Shown here in pieces: positions 25,551-33,492 of a stretch of DNA of 64,000 bases. The notes beneath the pieces are model-generated. The model saw only the letters and a program-made list of their open reading frames with translations. It had not been told where the DNA came from and did no database searches. The stretch lies in contig JACZJC010000052.1 of NCBI GenBank assembly GCA_014860745.1, positions 1-64,000 on the forward strand, read 5' to 3'. Made by a program: the position numbers and the translations under genes. Source of the stretch: Anaerolineales bacterium. Its GTDB lineage: Bacteria > Chloroflexota > Anaerolineae > Anaerolineales > Villigracilaceae. The stretch's first letter is position 1, and the number at the start of each line of letters is the position of its first letter.

Positions 25551-25850
25551 ATGAGCGATCTTGAGCCTGTTACCCCGGAGATTAATTTATGCAACGAATG
25601 CCACGCCGGCATCATGCAGCCGCGCCAGATCACGTATTTTACATGGCTTGGCGAGGAGTTGATCACGGTTCCGCATTTCCCCGCGTGGATCTGTGATGTA
25701 TGCGGCAGGCGCGAATACGATGAAAAGGCGGTCCAGTGGCTGAATATGATCCTGGATCCGAATGCCGGGAAGCCGACGAAAAATCAACGCCGCACACCGC
25801 CTCTGCCCCGGCCCCGGGCTGGCTTCCCCCGCCCGATACAGGATTCTTAA
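25551..25850 (+). CDS. YgiT-type zinc finger protein
   Basis: The product is 99 residues beginning MSDLEPVTPEINLCNEC. Two CxxC pairs, CNECHAG and CDVCGRREY, flank a segment with ITVPHFPAWIC, which is the YgiT/MqsA N-terminal zinc-finger pattern (VPAxVCxxCGE). MqsA-like proteins pair with toxins, but here there is no HTH domain and no toxin gene, and the tail is basic and Pro-rich. GAGG before ATG 25551 favours this start over ATG 25539, which overlaps the lepB stop. It is co-transcribed with lepB and the next gene. Confidence 0.8.
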   Translation: MSDLEPVTPEINLCNECHAGIMQPRQITYFTWLGEELITVPHFPAWICDVCGRREYDEKAVQWLNMILDPNAGKPTKNQRRTPPLPRPRAGFPRPIQDS

Positions 25851-25857
25851 CCCCGTT

Positions 25858-26406
25858 ATGTCCCTCGATTCGTCCCCGAGAACGTATCGCTTTCTTCCTG
25901 TTGATATATTAACTTCCGGATATCGTGTGGTCGGAAAGATCATGGTTCCAAGCCAGGGCGCGATGGGAATCATGAATGACCCGACCCACTCGTCATTGGA
26001 AGTGAACGACGCGCGCATGGCCCGCCTGCACATGCCGACCAAACTTGTGGATCATTTTGAGATTGTGCGCATGATGAAGAAACAGGTTCACGCGCTTTGC
26101 ATGGCGCGGCGCGAAGACCTGGGACCCCATGCGCTTGTGCGCGGCGGCTATACCAATGTGGCGGAATATCCCGTTCGCATTACCACGCAGATATTCGAAG
26201 TGGAAGGCACGATGGAATTGCCCGGCCGTTTTGATTTTACCGCCTTGATGGCAGAAGGCTCGCGTGATTTTGTGCCGGTCTTCAATGCCACGCTGACGGC
26301 GATTCTGATCCCCAACCTGCGTGTGGAAAGCGCCGGAATGCTGGTCAACCGCAAGATGGTGGATATTATGGCGCTGCTGAACCAGCGCGTAAAGCCTGAA
26401 AATTAG
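25858..26406 (+). CDS. Conserved protein of unknown function
   Basis: Starting at ATG 25858, eight bases after the zinc-finger stop, this gives a 182-residue soluble protein. Its sequence is beta-rich: TYRFLPVDILTSGYRVVGKIMVP, LEVNDARMARLHMP, FEVEGTMELPGRFDF and FVPVFNATLTAILIPNLRVES. The fold could be PilZ-like or a small-molecule binding barrel, but no motif is decisive. The close packing lepB - zinc finger - this gene suggests one transcription unit. The track start at 25762 overlaps the zinc-finger gene and is not supported. Confidence 0.7.
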   Translation: MSLDSSPRTYRFLPVDILTSGYRVVGKIMVPSQGAMGIMNDPTHSSLEVNDARMARLHMPTKLVDHFEIVRMMKKQVHALCMARREDLGPHALVRGGYTNVAEYPVRITTQIFEVEGTMELPGRFDFTALMAEGSRDFVPVFNATLTAILIPNLRVESAGMLVNRKMVDIMALLNQRVKPEN

Positions 26407-26419
26407 TCTTGCATTCCGC

Positions 26420-26448
26420 TTGACGCTCCCTGAGGGGGATGATAGAAT
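26420..26448 (+). promoter_or_regulatory. Promoter of tRNA-Glu
   Basis: TTGACG and TAGAAT are separated by 17 bases, the ideal sigma-70-type spacing. The tRNA begins 20 bases after the -10 box. Confidence 0.7.
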
Positions 26449-26468
26449 TCGCCCGCTCTAAAAATAGA

Positions 26469-26541
26469 GCCCCCATCGTCTAGAGGCCCAGGACGCATCC
26501 CTTTCAAGGATAAAACCGGAGTTCGAATCTCCGTGGGGGCA
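26469..26541 (+). tRNA. tRNA-Glu (anticodon TTC)
   Basis: The 73-base gene folds as a normal cloverleaf: acceptor GCCCCCA with TGGGGGC, anticodon stem ATCC/GGAT around CTTTCAA (anticodon TTC at 26513-26515), T arm CGGAG-TTCGAAT-CTCCG and discriminator A. CCA is not encoded. A terminator hairpin follows six bases later. The 3' half of this tRNA is repeated three more times downstream. Confidence 0.96.
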
Positions 26542-26836
26542 CAAAATGAGTCGCACAAGCGGCTCTTTTCTTTTGTAACCGAAGCCCCCATTGAGGGGAT
26601 GTTATTCGAATCTCCGTGGGGGCACAAAATGAGTCGCACAAGCGGCTCTTTTCTTTTACAACCGAAGCCCCCATTGAGGGGATGTTATTCGAACCTCCGT
26701 GGGGGCACAAAATGAGTCGCACAAGCGGCTCTTTTCTTTTACAACCGAAGCCCCCATTGAGGGGATGTTATTCGAACCTCCGTGGGGGCACAAAATGAGT
26801 CGCACAAGCGGCTCTTTTCTTTTGTAACCGAAGCCT
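26522..26836 (+). repeat. 83-bp tandem array of truncated tRNA-Glu plus terminator
   Basis: Starting inside the T loop of tRNA-Glu, an 83-base unit occurs four times (26522, 26605, 26688, 26771). Each unit holds the tRNA 3' end, the terminator GAGTCGC-ACAA-GCGGCTC-TTTTCTTTT (26548, 26631, 26714, 26797), and in the first three a new acceptor 5' strand GCCCCCA. This makes three 41-base mini-tRNAs (26584-26624, 26667-26707, 26750-26790) in which the acceptor stem is intact but the D and anticodon arms are missing. The 60-codon ORFs of the track here are artefacts of the repeat. Confidence 0.9.
26548..26574 (+). terminator. Terminator of tRNA-Glu (first of four copies)
   Basis: GAGTCGC pairs with GCGGCTC around ACAA and is followed by TTTTCTTTT. 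Identical hairpins recur every 83 bases at 26631, 26714 and 26797. Confidence 0.8.
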
Positions 26837-26853
26837 CTGTAATTTGTTTCGCG

Positions 26854-27672
26854 TTAGCTGCCCTGTAGATTTAACTTTTCTTTCAACCAGACCATTCGAT
26901 CTTGCGTGGACTTATCGCATAAGCCGTGCCCGGCTTCGTAGATTTTCATTTCCTTTGGTTCGCGCGCCGCAGCAAAGAATTCATTTGCTCGTTCGAGCGG
27001 GACGTGAAAATCGTCATTGCCAAATTGAAAGAATACAGGCGCCGGGGATACATTGGGAATGTGGAGGATGGGATCGATCTCGGACATTTGGCGGATAAAT
27101 GTGTCTCGCGGCTCTCCTTCCAATTTAGGCAGGTACAGATACCAGTCCGGGAAGCGAGGCGTGGCAGCCATGATGACGTAATGAGTCGGACGCTTGTCCA
27201 AACTCCCGGCCAGCAATCCGTACATTCCGCCAAAATCGTGGCCTATAAGGGCAAACCGCTTCGTATCCACATTTGGAAGGCTGGATAGAAAATCCATAAA
27301 GCGGCGCAAGTTGACCACTTCTTCTATCGAATTTTTTGCGTCATCAGCTTGGGTTCGTTTGAGAAAAAAATCGGGGTCAGACCACAAGGTCTCCACCGTC
27401 AGGCAGGCCGCTCCATTACGCGCTAATTCCGCCGCTTCCCTGGAAAATTGACTGCGATTGGAATCGTGCGATTCTGGCTCGTACCAATGAACATAAAGAA
27501 TAACAGGGAACGGTCCCGTGCCTTGCGGCAGGAACAATTCCGCTATGCGGCGGTATCCAAATGGCGTTTGAAAAGCCAGCAATTGCTTATCGAATCCATC
27601 TTCTTTTTTCTCTGTGATCAGGCGAACATCGGAAGGCAGGAGCGCAGGATCGGTTTGCATTTCAGGTAACAT
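26854..27672 (-). CDS. Alpha/beta hydrolase, dienelactone hydrolase-like
   Basis: This 272-residue soluble alpha/beta hydrolase has the oxyanion region PVILYVHWYEPE and a nucleophile elbow reading FALIGHDFGGMYG. The elbow places Asp where esterases have Ser and dienelactone hydrolases Cys, as in haloalkane dehalogenases and epoxide hydrolases (GHDWG). The acid is likely in FQFGNDDFHVP and the catalytic His in EAGHGL. GGAGG lies before the ATG. It stands alone between the tRNA repeat array and a divergent membrane protein gene. The overall sequence looks like the prolyl-oligopeptidase/DLH group, so the Asp may reflect specialisation or loss of activity. Confidence 0.8.
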   Translation of the reverse strand: MLPEMQTDPALLPSDVRLITEKKEDGFDKQLLAFQTPFGYRRIAELFLPQGTGPFPVILYVHWYEPESHDSNRSQFSREAAELARNGAACLTVETLWSDPDFFLKRTQADDAKNSIEEVVNLRRFMDFLSSLPNVDTKRFALIGHDFGGMYGLLAGSLDKRPTHYVIMAATPRFPDWYLYLPKLEGEPRDTFIRQMSEIDPILHIPNVSPAPVFFQFGNDDFHVPLERANEFFAAAREPKEMKIYEAGHGLCDKSTQDRMVWLKEKLNLQGS

Positions 27673-27881
27673 GAATGACCTCCATTGGGTTGATTGCGGG
27701 AATTATATGTACTTTTCCTCCGTTGACATCCCTCTCTCGGAGGGTTTATTTTCCGCGATAAATAAGCATTTGGTAAGTTCTCATCTTCAAGGCACTGGAT
27801 ATTTTATAATCCATCAAGCAGGCTTGCTGCGAAACGGTTGGTAAGTGATAAACGCAGCAAATATTCAGCCATAGGTGAATT

Positions 27882-28556
27882 ATGTCCAATCTATCATCCC
27901 GTTTTACTATTTCAGCATTAAAAGATCAGATATCGAGCATCTGGCGGATCGCGGCCGCCGGTTTTGTACTTTCTTTGGGCGGCGCAGGTTTTACGGTGCT
28001 GGTCGCCGAATTGACTGGAAATCCCATTTGGAAGCTCGCCAAAGACCCCGCCTATGTGATGAGATTCCCCTCCTACATCGGTATGCTCTCCAATTGGAGC
28101 GTCATGTTGTGGACGATTGCAGCGGCCATATGCCTTTTTGGCGCGGTGATCCTGAAACAGAATGCAGTATCCTCCGATACAGTTGTGTTTATTGCGGTCT
28201 CCGGCTTGCTCAATCTGGTACTGGCGGTCGACGACCTTTTTCTCCTGCATGACTGGGTGTTACCCAAAATGTTCGACGTTCCAGAAATGTTTTTTTACCT
28301 GCTTTATGCCCTGACCTTTCTGCTGTATTTGTCGTTTTTCACATTCCGGATTTTGAAATACGACTACCTGTTGTTTGGAGCGGGGCTGATTCTGCTGGCG
28401 CTCTCACGTTCTTTGGGCCGCATTGCCTTTTTCGGCCAATTCATGACGACCGGGGACATGCTTAAATATTTCGGTATTGTCTTCTGGCTGGCATTTTTTT
28501 ACAGGACGGTTTTGCAGGAAATAAATGCCTTGATCCGCCAGGGCCGACAACCCTGA
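27882..28556 (+). CDS. Polytopic membrane protein of unknown function
   Basis: This 224-residue protein has about six hydrophobic segments, among them IAAAGFVLSLGGAGFTVLVAEL, WSVMLWTIAAAICLFGAVIL, TVVFIAVSGLLNLVLAVDDLFLLHDWVLP, FFYLLYALTFLLYLSFFTF and YLLFGAGLILLALSRSLGRIAFF. The acidic cluster VDDLFLLHDW inside the membrane region is conspicuous and could bind metal or a proton. No family was recognised. A TATAAT at 27805-27810 may be its promoter. It is divergent from the hydrolase and upstream of the serS leader. Confidence 0.65.
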   Translation: MSNLSSRFTISALKDQISSIWRIAAAGFVLSLGGAGFTVLVAELTGNPIWKLAKDPAYVMRFPSYIGMLSNWSVMLWTIAAAICLFGAVILKQNAVSSDTVVFIAVSGLLNLVLAVDDLFLLHDWVLPKMFDVPEMFFYLLYALTFLLYLSFFTFRILKYDYLLFGAGLILLALSRSLGRIAFFGQFMTTGDMLKYFGIVFWLAFFYRTVLQEINALIRQGRQP

Positions 28557-28565
28557 TCAGTCCGC

Positions 28566-28593
28566 TTGACATCCCCTTGTCTGCGCGTATAAT
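28566..28593 (+). promoter_or_regulatory. Sigma-70-type promoter of the serS T-box leader
   Basis: TTGACA and TATAAT are both perfect consensus hexamers, 16 bases apart. The predicted transcript start is near 28600, just before the T-box leader. Confidence 0.85.
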
Positions 28594-28619
28594 TCAGCCC
28601 AAGTAAACTCACACGGAGA

Positions 28620-28879
28620 CAAGTAATTGCCGTCCCTTTCAGAGAGCCGTCGGCCGGTGCAAGGCGGCAGGCAAGGCAGTGAAATCCCCTTCGTTATGTT
28701 GCTCTCGCAGGGACGTCATCGTCGTAAGAGAGTCGGGTTCGCCCGTTATCGCGTACTCCGAGGCCCCCTCTCAGCCTCCCATTTTGGGGAGGTGCTCCGA
28801 AAGAGCGGTGAGGCGGCAAAAGCAGGTGGCACCACGAATCGCCCCTTCGTCCTGCAAATGGATGGGGGCGTATTTTAAT
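28620..28879 (+). promoter_or_regulatory. T-box leader (serine) of serS
   Basis: The invariant T-box element appears as AGCAGGTGGCACCACG (28821-28836). Stem I is closed by CGTCCCT with AGGGACG (28631 and 28708 regions) and contains the AGAGAGCC...GGTGCAAGG distal motifs. GTGAAATCCCC in the 3' side suggests the specifier TCC (28685-28687), a serine codon, in line with the downstream gene. The T-box is followed by a terminator (CGCCCC...GGGGCG, 28840-28876, then TATTTT). Uncharged tRNA-Ser should stabilise the antiterminator and raise serS expression. Exact specifier placement is by eye. Confidence 0.88.
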
Positions 28880-28900
28880 CCCTGCACACGGAGGTGCAAC

Positions 28901-30172
28901 ATGTTGGATATTAATCTAATTCGCGAAACCCCTGAAATTGTCCGCAAGGCGCTGAAGGACCGCCAAATGGATATCTCCCCTGTCGATTCGATTCTTCAGC
29001 TGGATGAAAAGCGCCGCGCCCTGCTCGGGCAGGTGGAGACGCTCAAAGCCGAGCGGAACACGGTCTCAAAGGAGATCGGGCAAATGAAAGACGCGACAGC
29101 CCGGGGGACGAAGATCGAGGCGATGCGTGCGGTGGGCGATCAAATAACGGAGTTGGACAAACAGGTCGCGGATGTCGAATCCGAATTAAATGGACTTACC
29201 TCCACGCTTCCAAACATTCCCGATGAACGCACTCCCTATGGAAAAAGTGAAGATGAAAACGTGGTACTGCGCACGATCGGCGTACCGCGCAAATTCGATT
29301 TCAAACCGCTTCCTCACTGGGACCTCGGGCCTGCTCTCGGAATCATTGACTTTGAACGCGGCACGAAGTTGACCGGCTCGCGATTCTACGTTCTGCAAAA
29401 GGCAGGCGCACGTTTGCAGCGCGCCTTGATCGCGTGGATGCTCGACCTGCACATCAGGCAAAATTATCAGGAGGAATATTTGCCTTTCATGGTGAAGACA
29501 GCCGCCGTGTATGGTGCGGGTCAATTGCCCAAGTTTGCGGACAATTTATACAAAGACCATGAAGAGGATTTATATTTTGTGCCGACCGCCGAAATCCCCC
29601 TGACCGGACTGCACATGGACGAGATCCTTGATGAGGCGTCATTGCCAAGATTTTATACCGCCTACACTCCATGCTTCCGCCGCGAAAAGATGAGCGCGGG
29701 ACGCGATGTGCGCGGTATCAAGCGCGGACATCAGTTCGATAAGGTGGAGATGTACATTTATTGCAAGCCTGAAGATTCGGAAGCGATGCACCAGAAGATG
29801 TTGAAGGACGCCGAGGAGACCTGCGCCTTGCTTGGCATTCCTTACCGCGTCAAACAGCTTTGCACTGGGGACATCGGTTTCGGTGCAACCATCACCTATG
29901 ACCTTGAACTTTGGGCGCCCGGCTGTGACGAATGGCTGGAAGTGTCTTCGGTTTCAAATGATACCGATTTCCAGGCACGCCGTGCGAATATCAAATTTCG
30001 TCCCGCGGATGGCGGCAAGACGAAGTTCCTGCATACATTGAACGGCTCAGGGCTGGGATTGCCGCGCACGCTGATCGCGGTTATGGAAAACTATCAACAA
30101 GCCGATGGTTCGATTGTTGTTCCTGAAGTTTTGCGGCCATGGATGGGCGGCATTGAAGCCATTACCCCATAA
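28901..30172 (+). CDS. serS: Serine--tRNA ligase
   Basis: This 423-residue class II aminoacyl-tRNA synthetase charges tRNA-Ser with serine. The N-terminal coiled-coil arm (about 27-100) contacts the tRNA long variable arm. Class II motifs are visible: [20 protein letters not shown], motif 2 [21 protein letters not shown] with the ATP-contacting Arg, and motif 3 [20 protein letters not shown]. The track start at 28679 lies in the T-box leader and would skip the regulation; GGAGGTG before ATG 28901 (MLDINLIRE) is correct. The gene is transcribed alone or with the DUF456 gene 140 bases on. Confidence 0.97.
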   Translation: MLDINLIRETPEIVRKALKDRQMDISPVDSILQLDEKRRALLGQVETLKAERNTVSKEIGQMKDATARGTKIEAMRAVGDQITELDKQVADVESELNGLTSTLPNIPDERTPYGKSEDENVVLRTIGVPRKFDFKPLPHWDLGPALGIIDFERGTKLTGSRFYVLQKAGARLQRALIAWMLDLHIRQNYQEEYLPFMVKTAAVYGAGQLPKFADNLYKDHEEDLYFVPTAEIPLTGLHMDEILDEASLPRFYTAYTPCFRREKMSAGRDVRGIKRGHQFDKVEMYIYCKPEDSEAMHQKMLKDAEETCALLGIPYRVKQLCTGDIGFGATITYDLELWAPGCDEWLEVSSVSNDTDFQARRANIKFRPADGGKTKFLHTLNGSGLGLPRTLIAVMENYQQADGSIVVPEVLRPWMGGIEAITP

Positions 30173-30313
30173 CTTGATAAAACTGCCAGGGTTCTTATCC
30201 GTATATGACATCGGGAGCAAGGCGCTCCTTTATCGTTCATTGGGGATCTGCTCTCACTGGGCGGGCCGCCCCTGCTGCATAAGGCGAGTTAATCACAAGG
30301 AGACTTAAAAAGA

Positions 30314-30835
30314 ATGGATCCCTCTTCCTGGAAATTTGCAGGACAAGTGATTTTGGAAGCGTTGACCCTGTTCGTACTTCTGGCAGGTCTGTTCGGGTTG
30401 TTGATTCCCATTTTCCCCGGTCTGACCATCATGTGGATCGGAACATTGGTGTATGCGCTTGTGCAGGCGGCCAATGGTTATATGACCTGGGTGGATTGGA
30501 CGTTGTTCACCATCATCACCCTGCTGATGATCGGCGGCAACGTCATGGACAACATCATCATTGCCAAGCACGTGCGTGACAAGAATGTCCCCTGGAGTTC
30601 GATCCTCTGGGCTTTCGCGGCTGGAATTGTCGTCAGCTTGTTCTTTACGCCAATCGCGGGAATGATCGCCGCGCCCGCCGGGCTGTTCCTTGCCGAATGG
30701 CGGCGGTTGAAGGATCGTCCGACTGCGTTGGCCAACACCAGGGCGTGGATGACGGGCTGGGGCTGGGCGATTGCCGCCCGTTTTGGGATCGGTGTTATCA
30801 TGATCGTGTTCTGGATGCTTTGGGCATGGTTATAA
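30314..30835 (+). CDS. DUF456 family membrane protein
   Basis: This 173-residue protein has four to five membrane segments. The DUF456 pattern is clear: GLLIPIFPGLTIMWIGTLVYAL at the start, then FTIITLLMIGGNVMDNII, a glycine-rich FFTPIAGMIAAPAGLFLAEW and a final WAIAARFGIGVIMIVFWMLWAWL. The family's role is unknown; it resembles a duplicated two-helix glycine-zipper module. AAGGAG precedes the ATG and a small membrane protein follows 24 bases later, so they are an operon. Confidence 0.85.
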   Translation: MDPSSWKFAGQVILEALTLFVLLAGLFGLLIPIFPGLTIMWIGTLVYALVQAANGYMTWVDWTLFTIITLLMIGGNVMDNIIIAKHVRDKNVPWSSILWAFAAGIVVSLFFTPIAGMIAAPAGLFLAEWRRLKDRPTALANTRAWMTGWGWAIAARFGIGVIMIVFWMLWAWL

Positions 30836-30859
30836 TTAAATTATAAAAAGGAGTTTCAA

Positions 30860-31144
30860 ATGGGTACATTTACAGAAGTTCTTTCCGTTATTGGTTTCGT
30901 CATTCGCGCATTGGGCTTTGCCGTGCTTGGCTTTGCCGTTGGGCGTTTCACCATAGACGCCTACAAAAAAGCCGTATGGCAGGTTCAAATTGCATTGGCG
31001 GTTGGATTCTTTGGACTGCTGGTGGGTCTCACTCAATACTCCAGCCCCGGCTCGATGGGCATGTTTGCCCTCAGCGCGGGCGCCGCGATACTTATGTCCT
31101 TCATGACGAAGAAAGAAGCAGATGGGGAAGAGGCAAAGAAATAG
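30860..31144 (+). CDS. Small three-TM membrane protein
   Basis: This 94-residue protein has hydrophobic segments FVIRALGFAVLGFAVGRF, QIALAVGFFGLLVGLTQY and GMFALSAGAAILMSFMT and a charged C-terminal tail KKEADGEEAKK. It has a strong AAAAGGAG before the ATG and ends just before a terminator. It is co-transcribed with the DUF456 gene. No family was recognised. Confidence 0.7.
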   Translation: MGTFTEVLSVIGFVIRALGFAVLGFAVGRFTIDAYKKAVWQVQIALAVGFFGLLVGLTQYSSPGSMGMFALSAGAAILMSFMTKKEADGEEAKK

Positions 31145-31150
31145 TCTGGA

Positions 31151-31190
31151 AAAAACTTCGGAAGCCAGCCGGCTTCCGAAGTTTTTTATT
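31151..31190. terminator. Bidirectional terminator between convergent genes
   Basis: AAAAACTTCGGAAGCC pairs with GGCTTCCGAAGTTTTTT around AGCC, giving an A-run and T-run on opposite sides. It serves both the small membrane protein gene (+) and the convergent gene ending at 31186 (-). Confidence 0.9.
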
Positions 31191-31656
31191 TTTTCTCATT
31201 TATTACCGCTTCGATCAACATTGCTTTGAATTTTCCCCCCACTACGTCTTTTCCCAATCCAATAAACGACATCGAGATTTCGCTCGCATCCGTGAATCTA
31301 CCTGACACTTCTATGCCAGTATCAGGGATCTTTGAGTAGAACGGGCTTTTCTCGTAATCAGTCACTGTGATGTCCGCAAGTTGCGCCGAGCGGGCAAAGG
31401 CCGCATCATGATCCGATTTGATGATTTCAATAAGCCAGCGCGGAGTGAGAATGACAGTACTTTTGACCGCCTTTGCCCCCGGCCCAGCGAACAATCCCTT
31501 TTTGATTTTTTCGGAATTCGACTCGATGCAGATCAAGGCATCGTTCAGAATGGGACCCAGATTGTGCAATTCAATATGCTTTTCGACCGCTGCCTTCAAT
31601 TCAGGCGACAGGCTTTCAATTTTTGTTTCACGTGTGGAACGATAGTAATCTCCCAT
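31186..31656 (-). CDS. Hypothetical cytoplasmic protein
   Basis: The product has 156 residues without signal peptide or membrane segment. It starts with a helix LSPELKAAVEKHIELHNLG and continues as alternating strands: ALICIESNSEKI, AVKSTVILTPRWLIEIIKSD, LADITVTDYEK and GIEVSGRF. TVILTPRWLIEI and VTDYEKS are reminiscent of PH-like domains (bacterial PH domain proteins), but that is only a suggestion. GAGGA upstream supports the start. It ends inside the bidirectional terminator. Confidence 0.6.
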   Translation of the reverse strand: MGDYYRSTRETKIESLSPELKAAVEKHIELHNLGPILNDALICIESNSEKIKKGLFAGPGAKAVKSTVILTPRWLIEIIKSDHDAAFARSAQLADITVTDYEKSPFYSKIPDTGIEVSGRFTDASEISMSFIGLGKDVVGGKFKAMLIEAVINEKK

Positions 31657-31673
31657 TTATTTTCCTCATAATA

Positions 31674-31737
31674 TGTAGGGGTGATCCGTCCAGCGGGTGG
31701 CAGTTATCAGATGATCGTGAAGGGTCGCCCTTACTAA
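31674..31737. repeat. Decayed palindromic intergenic repeat
   Basis: TAGGGGTGATCC at one end and GGGTCGCCCTTAC at the other are imperfect inverted repeats around GTCCAGCGGGTGG. Similar GGGCGA/TCGCCC blocks occur at 53159 and, as a tight hairpin, inside the mutase gene at 16147. It looks like a short non-coding repeat family. Confidence 0.4.
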
Positions 31738-32735
31738 AACGAAACAACCTTGCTTAACAGGGCCGTTAGCAGCTTCACGGAATTCTTTAAATCCCTGTAA
31801 TCCACCATCTCCGAAGCGGAATGAACATACCGGCACGGGATGGACAATGCGCCCGCCATCACACCCGCGCGGGAAATCTGGATCTCGCGTGCATCTGTGC
31901 TGCCGATCAGTAACACCTCGCGTTGATACGGAATCCTCGCCTTTTCAGCCGTGGAGATCATCCAGTCCACCACGCGCGGATCGGAAAGCATGCCCGGGTC
32001 GCGGAATTTCACGCACGGACCCTTGCCAAGTTCTGTCATCACTTTCATCGAAGCCGGGGTATCGCCGGTGGCGGTCACATCCACAGCAAGGCCTATCTCC
32101 GGATCGATTCCGTAGGCCGCCGCTCCAGCACCACGCACGCCAACCTCCTCCTGTGTGGTGAAGACAAAGTACAAATCGTTCGGTGTGGATTTTATCGAAC
32201 GAAGCGTTTCGATCAGCACGGCCACGCCCGTGCGGTCATCCATCGATTTGGCCACCAATCGATCCCCCATTTCCATATATGATCTTTCAAAAGCGGCAAA
32301 ATCACCGACCTTTACAGGACAATCCTCTTTTTTCGTTGCGCCTACATCGATATACATCTTATTGATCGGCGGGACATTTTCCACATGTTCCGGCAGATCA
32401 TATCCGATCACACCGGTCACCCCATTCATGAATCGGATGCGTGCCCCAAGCGTGTAACGGCCAAACGTACCGCCGACATTGGTAAACCGCACAAAACCTT
32501 TTTTGTCGATATGGCTGGCAATGATACCGATCTCGTCCATGTGCGCTGCGAGCATGATGCGCCTCGGATTCTTCGAACCCCTCGCAGGTTTTTTGCGCAC
32601 GATCAAACTGCCGAGCGCATCCACGCGTATTTCGTCGGCGAGCGGCTTTACTTCCTTTAGAATTATCTTGCGGACTTCACCTTCATGCCCCGATGGACCA
32701 AATGTTTCAGTAAGCGTTTTCAGTAGTTGTTTCAT
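31734..32735 (-). CDS. M42 family metallopeptidase
   Basis: This 333-residue M42 aminopeptidase/endoglucanase-like enzyme uses two metal ions and usually forms large tetrahedral dodecamers that trim peptides. The metal and catalytic sites are intact: AAHMDEIG, KSMDDRTGVAVLIE, FTTQEEVGVRGA, VDVTATGD and VHSASEMVD. AAAGGG lies before the ATG. It is the first of three M42 genes between 31.7 and 35.6 kb and, with the S51-type peptidase between them, forms a peptide-degradation cluster. The three may build hetero-oligomers or have different specificities. Confidence 0.93.
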   Translation of the reverse strand: MKQLLKTLTETFGPSGHEGEVRKIILKEVKPLADEIRVDALGSLIVRKKPARGSKNPRRIMLAAHMDEIGIIASHIDKKGFVRFTNVGGTFGRYTLGARIRFMNGVTGVIGYDLPEHVENVPPINKMYIDVGATKKEDCPVKVGDFAAFERSYMEMGDRLVAKSMDDRTGVAVLIETLRSIKSTPNDLYFVFTTQEEVGVRGAGAAAYGIDPEIGLAVDVTATGDTPASMKVMTELGKGPCVKFRDPGMLSDPRVVDWMISTAEKARIPYQREVLLIGSTDAREIQISRAGVMAGALSIPCRYVHSASEMVDYRDLKNSVKLLTALLSKVVSF

Positions 32736-32776
32736 AAAGCCCTTTCAAATGACAATCCCCTTTAAGGTGACTGTCA

Positions 32777-33490
32777 TTATATTGTAATTTTTTCGCCGGC
32801 AGCATACCGCTTGCTCTCGTTTTTCGTGAAAACATGTGCGTGAGATTTCCCTATCACAGTCCATTCTTCGCCCAGCCTGCCGACAATGGCTGTGTCTTCT
32901 GCAATCCCGATCATCGTTTCACCGTCCCTTAATCGTTTGCGAAGCGCTGCCACCATTGGCTTTCCAAAGATTGGAATTGCATCAAAGTGAGGCATCACGA
33001 ACGCAACGGGCAAAATCCCAAACGCGGAAATGGAGCGCAGGCCCATCGCTCGAAAATCGGGGATTTCCCTTGCGAGGATCATCGCGCCGGCCGAACAGCC
33101 CGCATAAACCCCGCCGCGTTCCCACACCTTTTGCGCAGACTTCCACACCAGGCTGTCCTGCATGGTTTGATGGAGATACGCAGGATTGCCGCCTGAGAAA
33201 TAGACAACATCCGCTTCTTCCACCGCCGACGCATGTTCCAGATCGTTGGCAGATTCTGCGTCGATGACAGGAACAGCCCGAACGTCCGCCCCGAGGCGCG
33301 TGAAATGTCCCACCCCCATGTTGGACCAGCGACTCACGCTTGCATTGCCTTCGCGTCCGGCCGCCGTCGGCAGACAGACTACGCGCGGCTTTTGTCCATC
33401 CGCCCCGCAGTTTGCAAGCAGGTATTTATCCACTTCATCCATCACGGGCAGATATTCGCCAGAACCAAGTAAAGCGATCAATCCGTTCAT
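32777..33490 (-). CDS. S51-type peptidase (class I glutamine amidotransferase-like)
   Basis: This 237-residue protein belongs to the dipeptidase E/cyanophycinase group. FSGGNPAYL is the conserved turn before the nucleophile, and AGCSAGAMIL holds the nucleophilic Ser where related amidotransferases have Cys. GIAEDTAIV is also typical of cyanophycinase-like members. It should hydrolyse Asp-containing dipeptides or a related amide. It lies two bases upstream-wise of the second M42 gene in the same orientation, so all four peptidase genes are likely one operon. Confidence 0.82.
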   Translation of the reverse strand: MNGLIALLGSGEYLPVMDEVDKYLLANCGADGQKPRVVCLPTAAGREGNASVSRWSNMGVGHFTRLGADVRAVPVIDAESANDLEHASAVEEADVVYFSGGNPAYLHQTMQDSLVWKSAQKVWERGGVYAGCSAGAMILAREIPDFRAMGLRSISAFGILPVAFVMPHFDAIPIFGKPMVAALRKRLRDGETMIGIAEDTAIVGRLGEEWTVIGKSHAHVFTKNESKRYAAGEKITI

Positions 33491-33492
33491 AT

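Noticed and set aside
26533-26798. Two 60-codon ORFs (MGAQNESHKRLFSF...) and matching minus-strand ORFs
   Set aside because: They are translations of the 83-bp tRNA-3'-end/terminator repeat, identical in each unit; the repeat, not a protein, explains them.
28679-28900. 74-residue N-terminal extension of SerS
   Set aside because: The sequence is the T-box leader with its own promoter and terminator; known seryl-tRNA synthetases start at MLDINLIRE-like sequence.
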